Below are positions 1 through 14,374 of a stretch of DNA of 64,000 bases, piece after piece. The position numbers were made by a program, and so were the translations under genes. The notes beneath the pieces were generated by a model. It was not told where the DNA came from, did not search any database, and saw only the letters and a program-made list of their open reading frames with translations. Position 1 is the first letter of the stretch. The number at the start of each line of letters is the position of its first letter. Origin of the DNA: Mesobaculum littorinae (GTDB lineage: Bacteria; Pseudomonadota; Alphaproteobacteria; Rhodobacterales; Rhodobacteraceae); NCBI RefSeq assembly GCF_004011175.1, contig NZ_RQXX01000001.1, positions 608,535 to 672,534 on the forward strand. Reading direction: 5' to 3'.

Positions 1-414
1 CAGATCCCGTTCTGGAACAACTTCTTCCTGATGGTCATCCTGGTCTGGATCCAGACCGGCTTTGCCATGGTGATCCTCTCCGCGGCGCTGCGTGGCATCC
101 CCGAAGAGACCATCGAGGCGGCGATCATCGACGGGGCGGGCCCGTTCCAGCTGTTCTTCAGGATCATGGTGCCGCAGATCATGGGCACGATCGTGGTGGT
201 CTGGACGACGATCACAGTGCTCGTGCTCAAGGTTTTCGATATCGTCTATACCATGACGGGGGGGAACTTCGGCACTGATATCCTGCCCAGTTACATGATG
301 ACCTTCATGTTCCGCGACGACGGGCGCGCCACGGCGGTCGCCTTCGTCATCATGGTCGTGGTGCTGCCGGTGATGTGGTGGAACATCCGGCAGGCCCGCA
401 AGGAAATGCGGTAG
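1..414 (+). CDS. aglF: Alpha-glucoside ABC transporter permease, AglF-like (5' end missing)
   Basis: This is the C-terminal part of a MalF-type inner-membrane permease; the reading frame is open from base 1, so the true start lies upstream of the window. The visible 137 residues hold hydrophobic segments and the EAA loop (EAAIIDGAGPFQLFFRI) that docks onto the ATPase. The gene is followed 11 bases later by a second permease, then an alpha-glucosidase and an ATPase, the order of the agl alpha-glucoside operon of Sinorhizobium and roseobacters. Substrate assignment (maltose, sucrose, trehalose type sugars) is inferred from that context. The binding protein and any regulator would lie to the left, outside the window. 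Confidence 0.88.
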   Translation, partial: QIPFWNNFFLMVILVWIQTGFAMVILSAALRGIPEETIEAAIIDGAGPFQLFFRIMVPQIMGTIVVVWTTITVLVLKVFDIVYTMTGGNFGTDILPSYMMTFMFRDDGRATAVAFVIMVVVLPVMWWNIRQARKEMR

Positions 415-425
415 GGGGCACGGAC

Positions 426-1577
426 ATGGATAATATCGTCGGCAAGAAATCCGGGCTCACATGGGCGGTCAACATCACCGTCCTTCTGCTCGTCATCCTT
501 TGGCTTATCCCTACCGTGGGACTGCTGGTCTCATCCTTCCGCGACCGCGACCAGATCTCGGAATCGGGATGGTGGCGGGCGCCGTTCCCGGTCGAGCTGA
601 CCGCGCGCGGACGCACCTCGGCCGAGGCTGCGGCGGATGGCGATGTCTTTGTCGTTACAGGCAACATCTACGATGACCCCGAGGCACAGAGCTTCTTTCC
701 CTCGGGTGGTGGCGACGTCGTGGCGTTCGGGACCCGGGGCGTGAACCCGACGGAGTTCGAGGCCGGTGCGACGGCCGATCTGGGCGACGGCGAAAGCCTG
801 ACCGTCAACGGCGACGGCACCTATCGCTGGGTGACGCCCGAGGATCCGGGCGACCGCGGGCAGCGGGTCTATTTCGCGGCGGAAAGCCCGCCGCAATTCA
901 CCACGGCGAACTACGAGCAGGTGCTGACGGCGGACAACATGGACCGGGCGTTCATCAACACCCTGACCGTGTCGATCCCCGCCACGGTCATCCCGATCCT
1001 CATCGCAGCCTTTGCCGCCTATGCCCTGGCTTGGATGGAGTTTCCCGGACGGGGATTGTTGATCGCCGCGGTGGTCGGGCTGCTGGTGGTGCCTTTGCAG
1101 ATCGGCCTCGTGCCGCTGCTTCGGCTGCACCAGAACATCGGCATCGGGCAAAGCTTCCTCGGCATCTGGCTGGCGCATACCGGCTACGGGCTGCCCCTGG
1201 CCGTCTACCTGTTGCGCAACTACATGGTCGGACTGCCCAAGGACATCATTGAAAGCGCGCGCGTGGACGGGGCGACCGATTTCCAGGTCTTCATGCGGAT
1301 CATCCTGCCGCTCAGCTTTCCCGCGCTCGCGGCCTTTGCGATCTTCCAGTTTCTGTGGACCTGGAACGACCTGCTGGTGGCCAAGGTGTTCCTGCCGTCC
1401 GATGACTATTCCAAGGTGATGACCGTGAAGATCGCCGACGACCTTTTGGGGTCGCGCGGGGGCGACTGGGGGATCCTGGCCACCGCCGCCTTCGTCTCGA
1501 TCGCGGTCCCGCTGGTTGTGTTCTTCGCGATGCAGAAATACCTCGTCCGGGGCCTCCTTGCGGGGTCGGTCAAGTAA
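426..1577 (+). CDS. aglG: Alpha-glucoside ABC transporter permease, AglG-like
   Basis: This is the second, MalG-type inner-membrane permease of the alpha-glucoside importer, 383 residues. One N-terminal membrane segment is followed by an insertion of roughly 130 residues (about 35-165) before the remaining membrane segments. That periplasmic insertion is characteristic of AglG and makes the protein longer than the roughly 280 residues of ordinary sugar permeases. The EAA loop ([17 protein letters not shown]) lies in the C-terminal third. An in-frame start exists at 375, but it would overlap aglF and add 17 unlikely residues, so the ATG at 426 was chosen. It pairs with the upstream permease and with the ATPase at 3292. 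Confidence 0.9.
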   Translation: MDNIVGKKSGLTWAVNITVLLLVILWLIPTVGLLVSSFRDRDQISESGWWRAPFPVELTARGRTSAEAAADGDVFVVTGNIYDDPEAQSFFPSGGGDVVAFGTRGVNPTEFEAGATADLGDGESLTVNGDGTYRWVTPEDPGDRGQRVYFAAESPPQFTTANYEQVLTADNMDRAFINTLTVSIPATVIPILIAAFAAYALAWMEFPGRGLLIAAVVGLLVVPLQIGLVPLLRLHQNIGIGQSFLGIWLAHTGYGLPLAVYLLRNYMVGLPKDIIESARVDGATDFQVFMRIILPLSFPALAAFAIFQFLWTWNDLLVAKVFLPSDDYSKVMTVKIADDLLGSRGGDWGILATAAFVSIAVPLVVFFAMQKYLVRGLLAGSVK

Positions 1578-1593
1578 TATCGGGCAGGGCAGA

Positions 1594-3267
1594 ATGACGG
1601 CACAGTCGCGAGAAGAGCAGAAAGTCACGCTGACGGTCGATGGCGACTGGTGGCGCGGCGCGGTGATCTACCAGATCTATCCGCGCAGCTTTCAGGATTC
1701 GAACGGGGACGGCATCGGCGATCTGGCGGGCATCATCCACCGTCTGCCGCATGTCGCCAAGCTGGGTGTCGACGCGATCTGGATTTCGCCCTTCTTCCGT
1801 TCACCGATGCTGGATTACGGCTATGACGTCTCGGATTATCGCGATGTCGATCCTCTGTTCGGAAGCCTTGGCGATTTCGATGCGCTTATCCAACGCGCCC
1901 ACGAACTGGGGGTGCGGGTCCTGATCGACCTCGTCATCAGCCACACCAGTGAACAGCACGCCTGGTTCAAGGAAAGCCGCAAGAGCCGCGACAACGCCAA
2001 GTCGGACTGGTACGTCTGGGCCGAGGCCAAGCCCGACGGCTCTCCGCCCAACAACTGGCTGTCGATCTTCGGCGGCTCGGCGTGGGAGTGGGACGGCGAG
2101 CGGATGCAGTACTACATGCACAACTTCCTGTCCGAGCAGCCAGACCTCAACTTCCACAACATGGCCGTTCAGGACGAGCTTCTGGACATCGCGCGGTACT
2201 GGCTGGATCGCGGGGTCGACGGCTTCCGCCTCGACGTCGTGAACTTCTATTTCCATGACGAGCTGTTGCGCGACAACCCGCCGCTGGCGCCCGAGCATCG
2301 CAACGATAACACGGCACCCTCGGTGAACCCTTATAACTTTCAGGACCACCTCTACGACAAGACACAGCCCGAAAACCTTGCCTTCCTCCGGCGTCTGCGG
2401 GCGGTGATGGAGGAGTATCCCGCTATCACCAGCGTGGGCGAGGTGGGCGAAAGTCAGCGCGGCATGGAAACCCAGCGTGATTACACCGCGGGCGACGACC
2501 TGCTGCACATGGCCTATGACTTCGATTTCCTCGCCTCGGCCTATCCCTCGGGCAGCCGGATCCAGCACGTGCTGGAACGCTTCGACAGGATCGTCACCGA
2601 AGGCTGGGCCTGCTGGGCGTTTTCCAACCACGACGTGGTGCGCCATGCCTCGCGCTGGAACCTGGGCGAAGAGGCCCGGCGTCTCTACGCGGGGGTGCTG
2701 CTGTGCCTCAAGGGCACCGTGTGCCTCTACCAGGGCGAGGAGTTAGGCCTGACCGAAGCCTATGTCGCCTACGAGGATCTGCAGGATCCCTATGGCAAGC
2801 GGTTCTGGCCCAAGTTCAAGGGCCGCGACGGCTGCCGCACGCCGATGCCTTGGGAAAAGGGCTCGGTAAACGGCGGATTTTCGGATGCCAAGCCCTGGCT
2901 GCCCGTCGCTGTCGAACATCTCGACCGGGCGGTGGGCGTGCAGGAGGGGGCAGACGGGTCCACGCTGGCCTTTTACCGCGACATGATCGCCTTTCGGCGC
3001 ACCCACCCGGCCTTGGTCAAGGGCGACATCACGGTGGTCGAGGCCAATGACCAGATGATCAGCCTGATCCGCGACGACGGGACGGAACAGGTCTTCGTCA
3101 CCTTCAACCTGACCAACCAGGCGATCGCGGTCCGCCTGCCGGACGAGGGACACTGGCAGCAGGATACCGCCGCGCCATTTGTCACCAACAAGACCGCGCA
3201 CGAAATCCAATTGCCGCCCTGGCAGGCCTATTTTGCAGTGGCCCAGCCAGACGAGGCGGCCGCATAA
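1594..3267 (+). CDS. aglA: Alpha-glucosidase, GH13 family
   Basis: This is a cytoplasmic retaining glycosidase of 557 residues that hydrolyses imported alpha-glucosides to glucose. The GH13 conserved regions are all present: DLVISHT (region I), GFRLDVV with nucleophile D214, SVGEVGE with acid/base E283, and FSNHD with D347. The N-terminus ([15 protein letters not shown]) is typical of oligo-1,6-glucosidase and alpha-glucosidase proteins, and there is no signal peptide. An in-frame start at 1516 lies inside aglG; the ATG at 1594 follows the aglG stop by 16 bases with a GGGCAG-AGA purine stretch upstream. The gene lies between the permeases and the ATPase of the same importer, so uptake and hydrolysis are co-transcribed. 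Confidence 0.93.
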   Translation: MTAQSREEQKVTLTVDGDWWRGAVIYQIYPRSFQDSNGDGIGDLAGIIHRLPHVAKLGVDAIWISPFFRSPMLDYGYDVSDYRDVDPLFGSLGDFDALIQRAHELGVRVLIDLVISHTSEQHAWFKESRKSRDNAKSDWYVWAEAKPDGSPPNNWLSIFGGSAWEWDGERMQYYMHNFLSEQPDLNFHNMAVQDELLDIARYWLDRGVDGFRLDVVNFYFHDELLRDNPPLAPEHRNDNTAPSVNPYNFQDHLYDKTQPENLAFLRRLRAVMEEYPAITSVGEVGESQRGMETQRDYTAGDDLLHMAYDFDFLASAYPSGSRIQHVLERFDRIVTEGWACWAFSNHDVVRHASRWNLGEEARRLYAGVLLCLKGTVCLYQGEELGLTEAYVAYEDLQDPYGKRFWPKFKGRDGCRTPMPWEKGSVNGGFSDAKPWLPVAVEHLDRAVGVQEGADGSTLAFYRDMIAFRRTHPALVKGDITVVEANDQMISLIRDDGTEQVFVTFNLTNQAIAVRLPDEGHWQQDTAAPFVTNKTAHEIQLPPWQAYFAVAQPDEAAA

Positions 3268-3291
3268 GACCCGGAACGAGGGGGAGGGATC

Positions 3292-5941
<2,650 letters not shown>

Positions 5942-5942
<1 letters not shown>

Positions 5943-7102
5943 TGACCCCGGGTGCGCGCATCGCCGCGGCGATCGAGATCCTCGATGCCTGGCTGGCCGG
6001 AGAGCCGGCGGAAAAGGTGTTGACGACCTGGGGGCGACGCAATCGCTTCGCCGGGTCGAAGGATCGCGCCGCCATTCGGGATCATGTCTTCGATGCGATC
6101 CGCTGCAAACGCTCCTTCGCGGCGCTTGGCGGGGCGATGACGGGCCGTGGGCTCATGCTGGGCGCCTTGCGCGCGCAAGGAACGGATCCCTCGACGTTGT
6201 TCACCGGGACGGGCTACGCGCCCGAGCCACCCTTGGACACCGAGACGGGGCATGAGCCCGCCCGCGGCAGTGCCGAGGCGCTCGATTGTCCCGACTGGCT
6301 GTTCGACGATCTTTCGCGGTCGCTCGGGGCGGATTTCGCGGCGGTGATGGAGACGCTGCGCAGCCGCGCCCCTGTGTTCCTGAGGGTCAATACCCGCAAA
6401 TCCGACGTCCACACGGCCATGCGCCGTCTGGCTGACGAGGGCGTAGATACCCGGTCGGGCCCATTGTCATCCACGGCAGTGGAGGTCGTTTCCGGCGCGC
6501 GACGGATCGCCGCCAGCCGCGCCTATGCGGATGGCCTTATCGAGCTGCAGGATGCCGCAAGCCAGGCGTTGGCGGATCGCCTGGCTATCGCTCCGGGCGC
6601 AAGGGTTCTGGACTACTGCGCCGGTGGCGGCGGCAAGAGTCTGTCGATGGCAGCCCGCGTCGATGCCGATTTCACCGCCCACGACATCTCGCCAGCCCGC
6701 ATGCGCGACTTGCCCGAGCGCGCGCGAAGGGCAGGGGTCGAGATAGCGGTCACGACCGCCCTTGCGGAGGAGGACAGATTCGACGTCGTCCTCGTGGATG
6801 CGCCGTGTTCGGGAAGCGGCGCGTGGCGGCGATCCCCTGCCGGAAAATGGTCGCTGAATTCAGATGGTTTGCAAGGCGTGATGCAGGCGCAGGACGAGGT
6901 GCTTCGTCAGGCATCGCGCCATGTCGCTTCGGGTGGGGTACTCGCTTACGCGACGTGTTCGCTGCTGGATCTCGAAAACGGACAGCGGATCAAGGACTTC
7001 CTTGCAGAAGCTCAAGGCTGGACCACCGAGGATGCGGGCTCCTGGACGCCCCTGGACGGCGGGGATGGTTTTTATCTGTGCATACTGCGCCGTGAGGGTT
7101 AA
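5942..7102 (+). CDS. RsmB/NOP2-family RNA (cytosine-5) methyltransferase
   Basis: This 386-residue SAM-dependent enzyme belongs to the RsmB/NOL1/Sun family. The N-terminal 110 residues are a helical RsmB/NusB-like region. The C-terminal Rossmann methyltransferase has a SAM-binding motif (LDYCAGGGGKSL) and both family cysteines: DAPCSGSGAWRR (motif IV) and YATCSLL (motif VI, the catalytic nucleophile). The likely substrate is 16S rRNA C967 or another rRNA cytosine; the exact site cannot be read from sequence. It is somewhat shorter than E. coli RsmB (about 430). Its start overlaps the guaB stop. Confidence 0.88.
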
Positions 7103-7147
7103 CCTTCTTGCGGGCGATTATCCCTCGGCACCGATGGATTTGCGTCG

Positions 7148-7163
7148 TTAACGCGGCATTTAC
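7148..7163 (+). promoter_or_regulatory. Near-consensus CtrA-binding site upstream of cckA
   Basis: The sequence reads TTAA-N7-TTTAC, one base from the CtrA consensus TTAA-N7-TTAAC. It ends 23 bases before the cckA start codon. Feedback of CtrA on its own phosphorelay is plausible, but a single degenerate match can arise by chance. Confidence 0.35.
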
Positions 7164-7186
7164 CATCAATAGCTGACATCGTCCCA

Positions 7187-9517
7187 GTGAGTGTAGTGAC
7201 GGGGACGATGGTGCAAGACAGTGCGGCGCAGAGCAAATCTAGATCGATTTTTCGTGACGCGGGAGCGAACGAAACAGTCGTGCTGCTGATCCTGGCGGGG
7301 GTCGTGACAGGTGCGGCCCTGTTGCTGCGACCGGCCGCACTGACGCCGACGCTCATCGGCGCCGGCGTGGGGCTTGCCCTGCTCGCGCTGTTGCGCCGCT
7401 GGCTTGCCATTCGGCGCTCAGGCGTATCTGGGCGCCTGATGCAGACCGTGACCGATCTGTTCGAAGCTGATCCGGCCACGATCTTCGTGACCGACGACGA
7501 GGGCCGCATCCTCCGTCAGAACCCCGCTGCACGCGGCCGGTTCGGCGATCGGGACGGTGCATCGCTGATCCGCGCGCTGTCGACGCTTTTCGCGTCCCCT
7601 TCTTCGATCATCTACCGTCTGCAGGAGAGGGCGAGCGCCTTCAACTACGCTGCCGAGGACGTTTCGCTGAAACGCGGGGTGGCGCGACTATCCACGCAAC
7701 GTCTGGGGCACACCCTGTTTCTCTGGCGGCTGGAAGAGATCGGTCAGTCACTGCCGGCACAGGCCGCTCCGAATATAACGGTCCCGATGCTTGTCGCGGC
7801 CGAGGGGGACGCCGTCCTGGCGCAGAACGACGCGATGCGGGCCATGATCGGCGGCCGTGCGAGCGTGCTGGACGACGTGATCTCCGACCTGCCCCTGCGG
7901 CCCGGGCGGCTGCATCACCTGCGGCTGCGCCACGGCATCGGGCAGGGCGTGGTGGTCGAGAACGTGACCGACGGCGGCGCGCGGGAGATCTTCGTCCTGC
8001 CCCGCGGTGAAGAAGTTGCCTCGCCCGTCGCGATCACCTTCGAGACGCTTCCCGTACCGATCCTCCGCCTCAACGCGATGGGCGAGGTGCGCGAAGCCAA
8101 TCGGCTCGCGCGCGAGATTCTCGGCTTCGAAGAGGTCGTGGATCACCCCCTGTCGTCCTTCATCGAGGGGCTGGGGCGGCCGATCAGCGACTGGCTGGCC
8201 GAATCGCGCAGTGGCGGGTTCCACCGGTCCGAGGTCGTGCGCGCCAAGCGACCCGATGCCGAACTCTTCGTTCAGATCACGGTCGGACCGGTCGAAGGCG
8301 GCTCGACCGACGAAATCGTGGCCGTGCTGCATGACGCGACCGAGCTCAAGACGCTCGAAGCTCAGTTTGTGCAAAGCCAGAAGATGCAGGCGATCGGTCA
8401 GCTGGCCGGGGGTGTCGCGCACGACTTCAACAACCTGCTGACGGCGATCAGCGGACACTGCGATCTTCTTCGGTTGCGCCACGATGACGAACGCGATCCC
8501 GATTATTCCGACCTCGAACAGATCAACCAAAACGCCAACAGAGCGGCGAGTCTCGTCGGGCAGCTTCTGGCCTTCTCGCGGAAACAGAACCTTCAGCCGG
8601 AACTTCTGGATCTGCGCGATATTCTGGCCGATCTTACACACCTGCTCAACCGCCTGGTGGGCGAGCGCATCACGCTCAGCTTCGACCACGATCCGGGGCT
8701 GAAGCTGGTGCGCGCCGACCGCCGCCAGCTTGAGCAGGTCATCATGAATCTCGTGGTCAATGCGCGCGACGCGATGCCCGATGGCGGCGTGATCGAGATC
8801 GAGACCCGGGGAGAGATCCTCAAGGTCCCCATGGTGCGCGACCGGGTCGAGATCCCGGCCGGGACCTATGTGAAGGTCAGGGTCAAGGATTCGGGTACCG
8901 GCATCCCCGCCGACAAGCTGCCGAAGATTTTCGAGCCCTTCTACACGACCAAGAAGCAGGGCGAGGGGACAGGCCTGGGACTTTCGACCGCTTACGGCAT
9001 CGTCAAGCAGACCGGCGGCTTCATCTTCGCCGACAGCGTGGTCGGTCACGGCACCATCTTCTCGTTCTACTTCCCCGCGCATGAACGCCCGCTTCCTGTC
9101 CGGCGCGATCCAACTCCGTCCGCGGCTGTCCCTACCCCTGCGCTATCCCGAGACGAGGGCGTGATCCTTCTCGTCGAAGACGAGGCGCCGGTGCGGGCCT
9201 TTGCGGGCCGGGCCTTGCGTATGCGGGGATATACAGTGATCGAGGCCGCCAGCGCGGAGGAGGCCCTGGATATCGTGGAGGACGTCGACCTTCATATCGA
9301 TGTCTTCGTGACCGATATCATCATGCCCGGCCTCGATGGGCCGACATGGGTGCAGAAGGCAATTGCCGACCGGCCCGGCGCCAGAGTGGTTTTTGTTTCG
9401 GGCTATGCCGAAGAAAGCTTTGCGGACGACCAGGCGAGAATTCCCAACTCGGTCTTCCTGCCCAAGCCGTTCTCGCTGTCCCAGCTGACCGAGACGGTCC
9501 AGCGCCAGATGCGCTGA
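7187..9517 (+). CDS. cckA: Hybrid sensor histidine kinase CckA
   Basis: CckA (776 residues) is the bifunctional kinase/phosphatase that feeds phosphate through ChpT to CtrA and controls motility, gene transfer agents or the cell cycle in alphaproteobacteria. Two N-terminal membrane segments (about 22-65) are followed by PAS-like regions and a HisKA domain with the CckA-typical GGVAHDFNNLL (phospho-acceptor H412). The ATPase domain has NLVVNARDAMP, DSGTGIP and GEGTGLGLSTAYGIVKQ. A C-terminal receiver has acceptor D710 in VTDIIMPG. The start shown is GTG at 7187; an ATG at 7208 is an alternative. It lies alone between the methyltransferase and recA. Confidence 0.93.
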   Translation: MSVVTGTMVQDSAAQSKSRSIFRDAGANETVVLLILAGVVTGAALLLRPAALTPTLIGAGVGLALLALLRRWLAIRRSGVSGRLMQTVTDLFEADPATIFVTDDEGRILRQNPAARGRFGDRDGASLIRALSTLFASPSSIIYRLQERASAFNYAAEDVSLKRGVARLSTQRLGHTLFLWRLEEIGQSLPAQAAPNITVPMLVAAEGDAVLAQNDAMRAMIGGRASVLDDVISDLPLRPGRLHHLRLRHGIGQGVVVENVTDGGAREIFVLPRGEEVASPVAITFETLPVPILRLNAMGEVREANRLAREILGFEEVVDHPLSSFIEGLGRPISDWLAESRSGGFHRSEVVRAKRPDAELFVQITVGPVEGGSTDEIVAVLHDATELKTLEAQFVQSQKMQAIGQLAGGVAHDFNNLLTAISGHCDLLRLRHDDERDPDYSDLEQINQNANRAASLVGQLLAFSRKQNLQPELLDLRDILADLTHLLNRLVGERITLSFDHDPGLKLVRADRRQLEQVIMNLVVNARDAMPDGGVIEIETRGEILKVPMVRDRVEIPAGTYVKVRVKDSGTGIPADKLPKIFEPFYTTKKQGEGTGLGLSTAYGIVKQTGGFIFADSVVGHGTIFSFYFPAHERPLPVRRDPTPSAAVPTPALSRDEGVILLVEDEAPVRAFAGRALRMRGYTVIEAASAEEALDIVEDVDLHIDVFVTDIIMPGLDGPTWVQKAIADRPGARVVFVSGYAEESFADDQARIPNSVFLPKPFSLSQLTETVQRQMR

Positions 9518-9612
9518 GGCCGGCCGGCAGTAAGAGAAATTTAACCGTTTTCGTAGGAGGCTATTAACTGACAGTTGTAATGTTCTTCTTTTTCCCCCAT
9601 AACCCAGTTGCG

Positions 9613-9627
9613 GAACATGAGGCGAAC
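9613..9627. promoter_or_regulatory. LexA (SOS) box upstream of recA
   Basis: GAAC-ATGAGGC-GAAC is an exact GAAC-N7-GAAC direct repeat, the complement of the GTTC-N7-GTTC box bound by alphaproteobacterial LexA. It sits 54 bases before the recA start codon, as expected for LexA repression of recA. Confidence 0.8.
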
Positions 9628-9680
9628 ATACGCAGTCATTGCCGCCCCGTTACGGGTATGAAATAAGGAGCGCGACACAC

Positions 9681-10754
<1,074 letters not shown>

Positions 10755-10763
10755 GCTCATGCT

Positions 10764-10788
10764 GGGGCCGGACCTAGGGTTCGGCCCC
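10764..10788 (+). terminator. Stem-loop after recA
   Basis: GGGGCCGGACC pairs with GGTTCGGCCCC (11 bp with one G-U pair, 3-base loop TAG) starting 10 bases after the recA stop. There is no U-tract, so termination may be weak or the hairpin may protect the 3' end. Confidence 0.5.
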
Positions 10789-10963
10789 TGTCGACGTCGT
10801 GCGCTACCTCTTTGGGGGGCGTCGTTTGCAGTCGCGTTCCTTCGAATTCCTATGGAAATTGCAGCGCAGTCCCCGCATCGGGCGGGACGGCATGGACAGA
10901 ACCAGTGCAGGGTTCTAAAGGGTCATGACGCGCCGAACGCCCTAGAAGGACCTGCCGCACACC

Positions 10964-13627
10964 ATGCCCAGCCTCAACGATATCCGCAGCACCTTCCTGA
11001 ACTACTATGCTGCGAATGGACACCGCATCGTGCCGAGCTCGCCGCTCGTGCCGCGCAACGACCCATCGCTGATGTTCACTGCGGCCGGGATGGTCCAGTT
11101 CAAGAACCTTTTCACGGGCGTCGAGACACGGGATTACTCGCGCGCGACGACCGCCCAGAAATGCGTGCGCGCTGGCGGCAAGCACAACGATCTGGATAAT
11201 GTCGGATATACGGCCCGGCATCACACCTTCTTTGAAATGCTGGGCAATTTCAGCTTTGGCGACTACTTCAAGGACGAGGCGATCCCCTTTGCCTGGGACC
11301 TGATCACCAAGGAGTTCGGCATCGACCCGAGCCGTCTGTTGGTGACCATTTACCACGATGATGACGAAGCCGCGCGGATCTGGAAGAAGCACGCGGGCCT
11401 GAGCGACGACCGCATCATCCGCATCGCGACCGACGACAATTTCTGGTCCATGGGCGCGACCGGCCCCTGCGGCCCCTGCACCGAGATTTTCTACGATCAT
11501 GGCGACCACATTCCCGGCGGCCCTCCGGGCAGCCCGGACGAGGATGGCGACCGGTTCATCGAGATCTGGAACCTCGTCTTCATGCAGTTCGAGCAGTTCG
11601 AGGACGGCAGCCGCACGGCGCTGCCCAACCCCTCGATCGATACTGGCATGGGACTTGAGCGTATCGGCGCCTTGCTGCAGGGCAAGCATGACAACTACGA
11701 CACCGACCTGTTCCGCGCGTTGATCGAGGCGTCGGCCCATGCGACCAATACCGATCCGGACGGCACGGGCAAGACGCATCACCGGGTCATCGCAGATCAC
11801 CTGCGCTCGACCTCGTTCCTCATCGCCGACGGTGTGATGCCGTCGAACGAGGGGCGCGGCTACGTGCTGCGCCGGATCATGCGCCGCGCCATGCGCCACG
11901 CCCACCTGCTGGGCGCGCAGGATCCGCTGATGCATCGTCTGGTGCCCGAACTGGTACACCAGATGGGGCAGGCCTATCCCGAACTGGGCGAGGCGCGCCC
12001 GCTGATCGAAGAGACCTTGAAGCTTGAGGAGACGCGGTTCCTGCAGACCCTGGACCGGGGCCTGCGCCTGCTGGATGACGAACTTGACCGTCTGCCCGAG
12101 GGCGGCGCGCTACCGGGCGAAGTGGCGTTCAAGCTTTATGACACCTTCGGCTTCCCGCTCGACCTGACGCAGGACGCGCTGCGCGAACGCGGTCGCGAGG
12201 TGCAGATCGCGGGCTTCAACGCGGCGATGGACGAACAGAAGGCCAAGGCGCGCGCCGCCTGGGCCGGTTCGGGCGATACGGCCGATGCCGCGATCTGGTA
12301 CGATCTGGCCGACCGCGAGGGCTCGACCGAGTTCCTGGGCTACGAGACGGAAACCGCAGAGGGCCAGATCCGGGCGCTGGTGCGGGACGGCGCCGAGGTG
12401 AAGGAAGCCGTGGCCGGAGAGCAGGTCATGATCGTTCTGAATCAGACCCCGTTCTATGCCGAGGCCGGGGGTCAGGTGGGCGATACCGGCACGCTGCGCA
12501 CGCCCGAGGGGCGGGCGCAGATCACCGACACGCGCAAGGTCGCCAATGTCTGGATCCATGTGGCCGAGGTCGAAGAGGGCCGGATCGCACCGGGGCAGGG
12601 CGCCGAGCTGGCCGTGGACCATGTGCGCCGCGGGGCGATCCGGGCCAACCACTCGGCCACGCACCTGCTGCACGAGGCGCTGCGCGAGGCCCTGGGCGCC
12701 CATGTGGCGCAACGCGGCTCGCTCAACGCCCCCGACCGGTTGCGCTTCGACTTTTCCCACGCCAAGGCGCTGACGACCGAAGAGCTGGCCCGGGTCGAGG
12801 CCGAGGTCAACGATTACATCCGGCAGAACACGTCGGTCGAAACCCGCATCATGGCCCCCGACGACGCACGCGGGCTGGGCGCACAGGCGCTCTTCGGCGA
12901 AAAGTACGGCGACGAGGTCCGCGTGGTGTCGATGGGCCGCGCCCCGACCGGCAAGGGCGCGGACGGCCAGACCTATTCGATCGAGCTTTGCGGCGGTACA
13001 CATGTCCGCCAGACCGGCGATATCGGGATCTTCACCCTTCTGGGCGACAGCGCCTCGTCCTCCGGCGTGCGCCGGATCGAGGCGCTGACCGGCGCTGCCG
13101 CCTATCGGCATCTGAGCGACCAGTCGCGGCGGATGGATGAGCTGGCCGGAACGCTCAAGGCACAACCGGAGGAGGTGGGAGCCCGCGTCAAGGCGCTGAT
13201 GGACGAACGCAAGGCCCTGCAGGCTGAGGTTGCGCGGTTGCGGCGTGACGCGGCGATGGGCGGGACCACGGGCGATGGCCCGTCGGTGCGCGAGGTTGGT
13301 GGCATCTCCTTTGTCGGGCAGTTGTTGACCGGTGTCAGCGGCCGCGATCTGCCCGCCCTGATCGATGCCCAGAAGGACCGCCTTGGCTCGGGCGTGGTGC
13401 TGTTCATTGCCGAGGCCGGCGGCAAGGCCGCGGTGGCGGCCGGCGTGACCTCGGACCTCACGGGTAGTGTCTCGGCGGTGGATCTCGTCCGGGCGGCGGT
13501 GGCCGAGCTGGGCGGCAAGGGCGGCGGTGGCCGGCCCGACATGGCCCAGGGCGGCGGACCCGATGCCGCCAATGCCGAGGCGGCGATCGCCGCGGCCATC
13601 GGCGTGATCGAGGCGGCCACTGCATGA
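10964..13627 (+). CDS. alaS: Alanyl-tRNA synthetase
   Basis: AlaRS (887 residues, normal length) charges tRNA-Ala in the cytoplasm. The N-terminal class II core begins with [18 protein letters not shown] and includes [12 protein letters not shown]. The editing domain carries the zinc/editing motif [12 protein letters not shown] at about residue 565 and the distal CGGTHV at about 675. The C-terminal C-Ala region is Gly-rich ([18 protein letters not shown]). Its stop overlaps the start of the DUF1330 gene as ATGA. Confidence 0.97.
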   Translation: MPSLNDIRSTFLNYYAANGHRIVPSSPLVPRNDPSLMFTAAGMVQFKNLFTGVETRDYSRATTAQKCVRAGGKHNDLDNVGYTARHHTFFEMLGNFSFGDYFKDEAIPFAWDLITKEFGIDPSRLLVTIYHDDDEAARIWKKHAGLSDDRIIRIATDDNFWSMGATGPCGPCTEIFYDHGDHIPGGPPGSPDEDGDRFIEIWNLVFMQFEQFEDGSRTALPNPSIDTGMGLERIGALLQGKHDNYDTDLFRALIEASAHATNTDPDGTGKTHHRVIADHLRSTSFLIADGVMPSNEGRGYVLRRIMRRAMRHAHLLGAQDPLMHRLVPELVHQMGQAYPELGEARPLIEETLKLEETRFLQTLDRGLRLLDDELDRLPEGGALPGEVAFKLYDTFGFPLDLTQDALRERGREVQIAGFNAAMDEQKAKARAAWAGSGDTADAAIWYDLADREGSTEFLGYETETAEGQIRALVRDGAEVKEAVAGEQVMIVLNQTPFYAEAGGQVGDTGTLRTPEGRAQITDTRKVANVWIHVAEVEEGRIAPGQGAELAVDHVRRGAIRANHSATHLLHEALREALGAHVAQRGSLNAPDRLRFDFSHAKALTTEELARVEAEVNDYIRQNTSVETRIMAPDDARGLGAQALFGEKYGDEVRVVSMGRAPTGKGADGQTYSIELCGGTHVRQTGDIGIFTLLGDSASSSGVRRIEALTGAAAYRHLSDQSRRMDELAGTLKAQPEEVGARVKALMDERKALQAEVARLRRDAAMGGTTGDGPSVREVGGISFVGQLLTGVSGRDLPALIDAQKDRLGSGVVLFIAEAGGKAAVAAGVTSDLTGSVSAVDLVRAAVAELGGKGGGGRPDMAQGGGPDAANAEAAIAAAIGVIEAATA

Positions 13628-13908
13628 GCGCGCTTTGGATTTCGCATCTAGATGTGACGGATAGCGAAGAGTTCGCGAAGTATGCGGCACTCGCCGGCGA
13701 CGCCATTGCGGCCTATGGCGGCGTCTTCCTCGCACGCAGGGGGCGGTTCGAGCAGCTTGAGGGGAAGGGCCGCGCCAGCCACGTGGTGATCCGGTTTCCG
13801 TCGCTTGAGGCCGCGCGCGACTGCTATGACTCGGCCGCTTACCAAGCGGCGCTGAAACATGCCGCCGTCGCGTCCGAGCGCGACCTCACTATCCTGGAAG
13901 AGCTCTGA
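13624..13908 (+). CDS. DUF1330 family protein
   Basis: This 94-residue protein fits the DUF1330 ferredoxin-like fold: it opens with [19 protein letters not shown] and has the family pattern [32 protein letters not shown]. No enzymatic role has been established for the family. It overlaps the alaS stop by 4 bases (ATGA), implying translational coupling, and is followed 10 bases later by a MOSC gene. Confidence 0.85.
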   Translation: MSALWISHLDVTDSEEFAKYAALAGDAIAAYGGVFLARRGRFEQLEGKGRASHVVIRFPSLEAARDCYDSAAYQAALKHAAVASERDLTILEEL

Positions 13909-13918
13909 TCTGGAGCGG

Positions 13919-14374
13919 ATGGCCGACCTGCTGGCGCGCCACGCCTTGACGGGCCGGGTCGACTGGATCGGCCTGCGTCCCGCTCGGCGGGCGCCCATGC
14001 GTGCCGTTCCGGAGTCAGAGGTGACCCATGATGGCCTTGTCGGCGATCATGGCCGTCCGGGGAAACGCGCGCTGACGCTGATCCAGGCCGAACACCTTCC
14101 GGTCATCGTGGCACTTTCAGGCGTGGCTGTGTCGCCCGACCTCTTGCGCCGCAATCTGCTGATCTCTCGGCTCAACCTGTCGGCCCTGCGTGGGCGGGAG
14201 ATCGCGATCGGTGCGGTCCGGCTTCGCATCACCGGTCCCTGTGCGCCGTGTTCGCGGATGGAAGAGGCGTTGGGGCCGGGTGGCTACACCGCCGTCCGTG
14301 GCCATGGCGGGATCACAGCCGAGGTTCTGACGCCCGGAATGATCCGCACTGGGATGGCGGTTGAACCGCTCTAG
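13919..14374 (+). CDS. MOSC domain-containing protein
   Basis: This 151-residue protein is a stand-alone MOSC domain, related to the C-terminal sulphur-carrier domain of molybdenum cofactor sulphurase and YiiM-type proteins. The diagnostic features are GLVGDHGRPGKRALTLIQ in the N-terminal half and the conserved cysteine region GPCAPCSRMEEALGPGGY. The family handles activated sulphur or N-hydroxylated substrates with the Mo cofactor; the substrate here is unknown. A longer frame from 13859 lies inside the DUF1330 gene, so ATG 13919 was taken. It converges on the N-acetyltransferase gene, and both genes end inside the same CTAG. Confidence 0.85.
   Translation: MADLLARHALTGRVDWIGLRPARRAPMRAVPESEVTHDGLVGDHGRPGKRALTLIQAEHLPVIVALSGVAVSPDLLRRNLLISRLNLSALRGREIAIGAVRLRITGPCAPCSRMEEALGPGGYTAVRGHGGITAEVLTPGMIRTGMAVEPL

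Noticed and set aside
9540..9570. A pair of TTAAC motifs upstream of recA as a CtrA site
   Set aside because: The two half-sites are far more than 7 bases apart, so they do not form a CtrA box; the LexA box explains recA control better.
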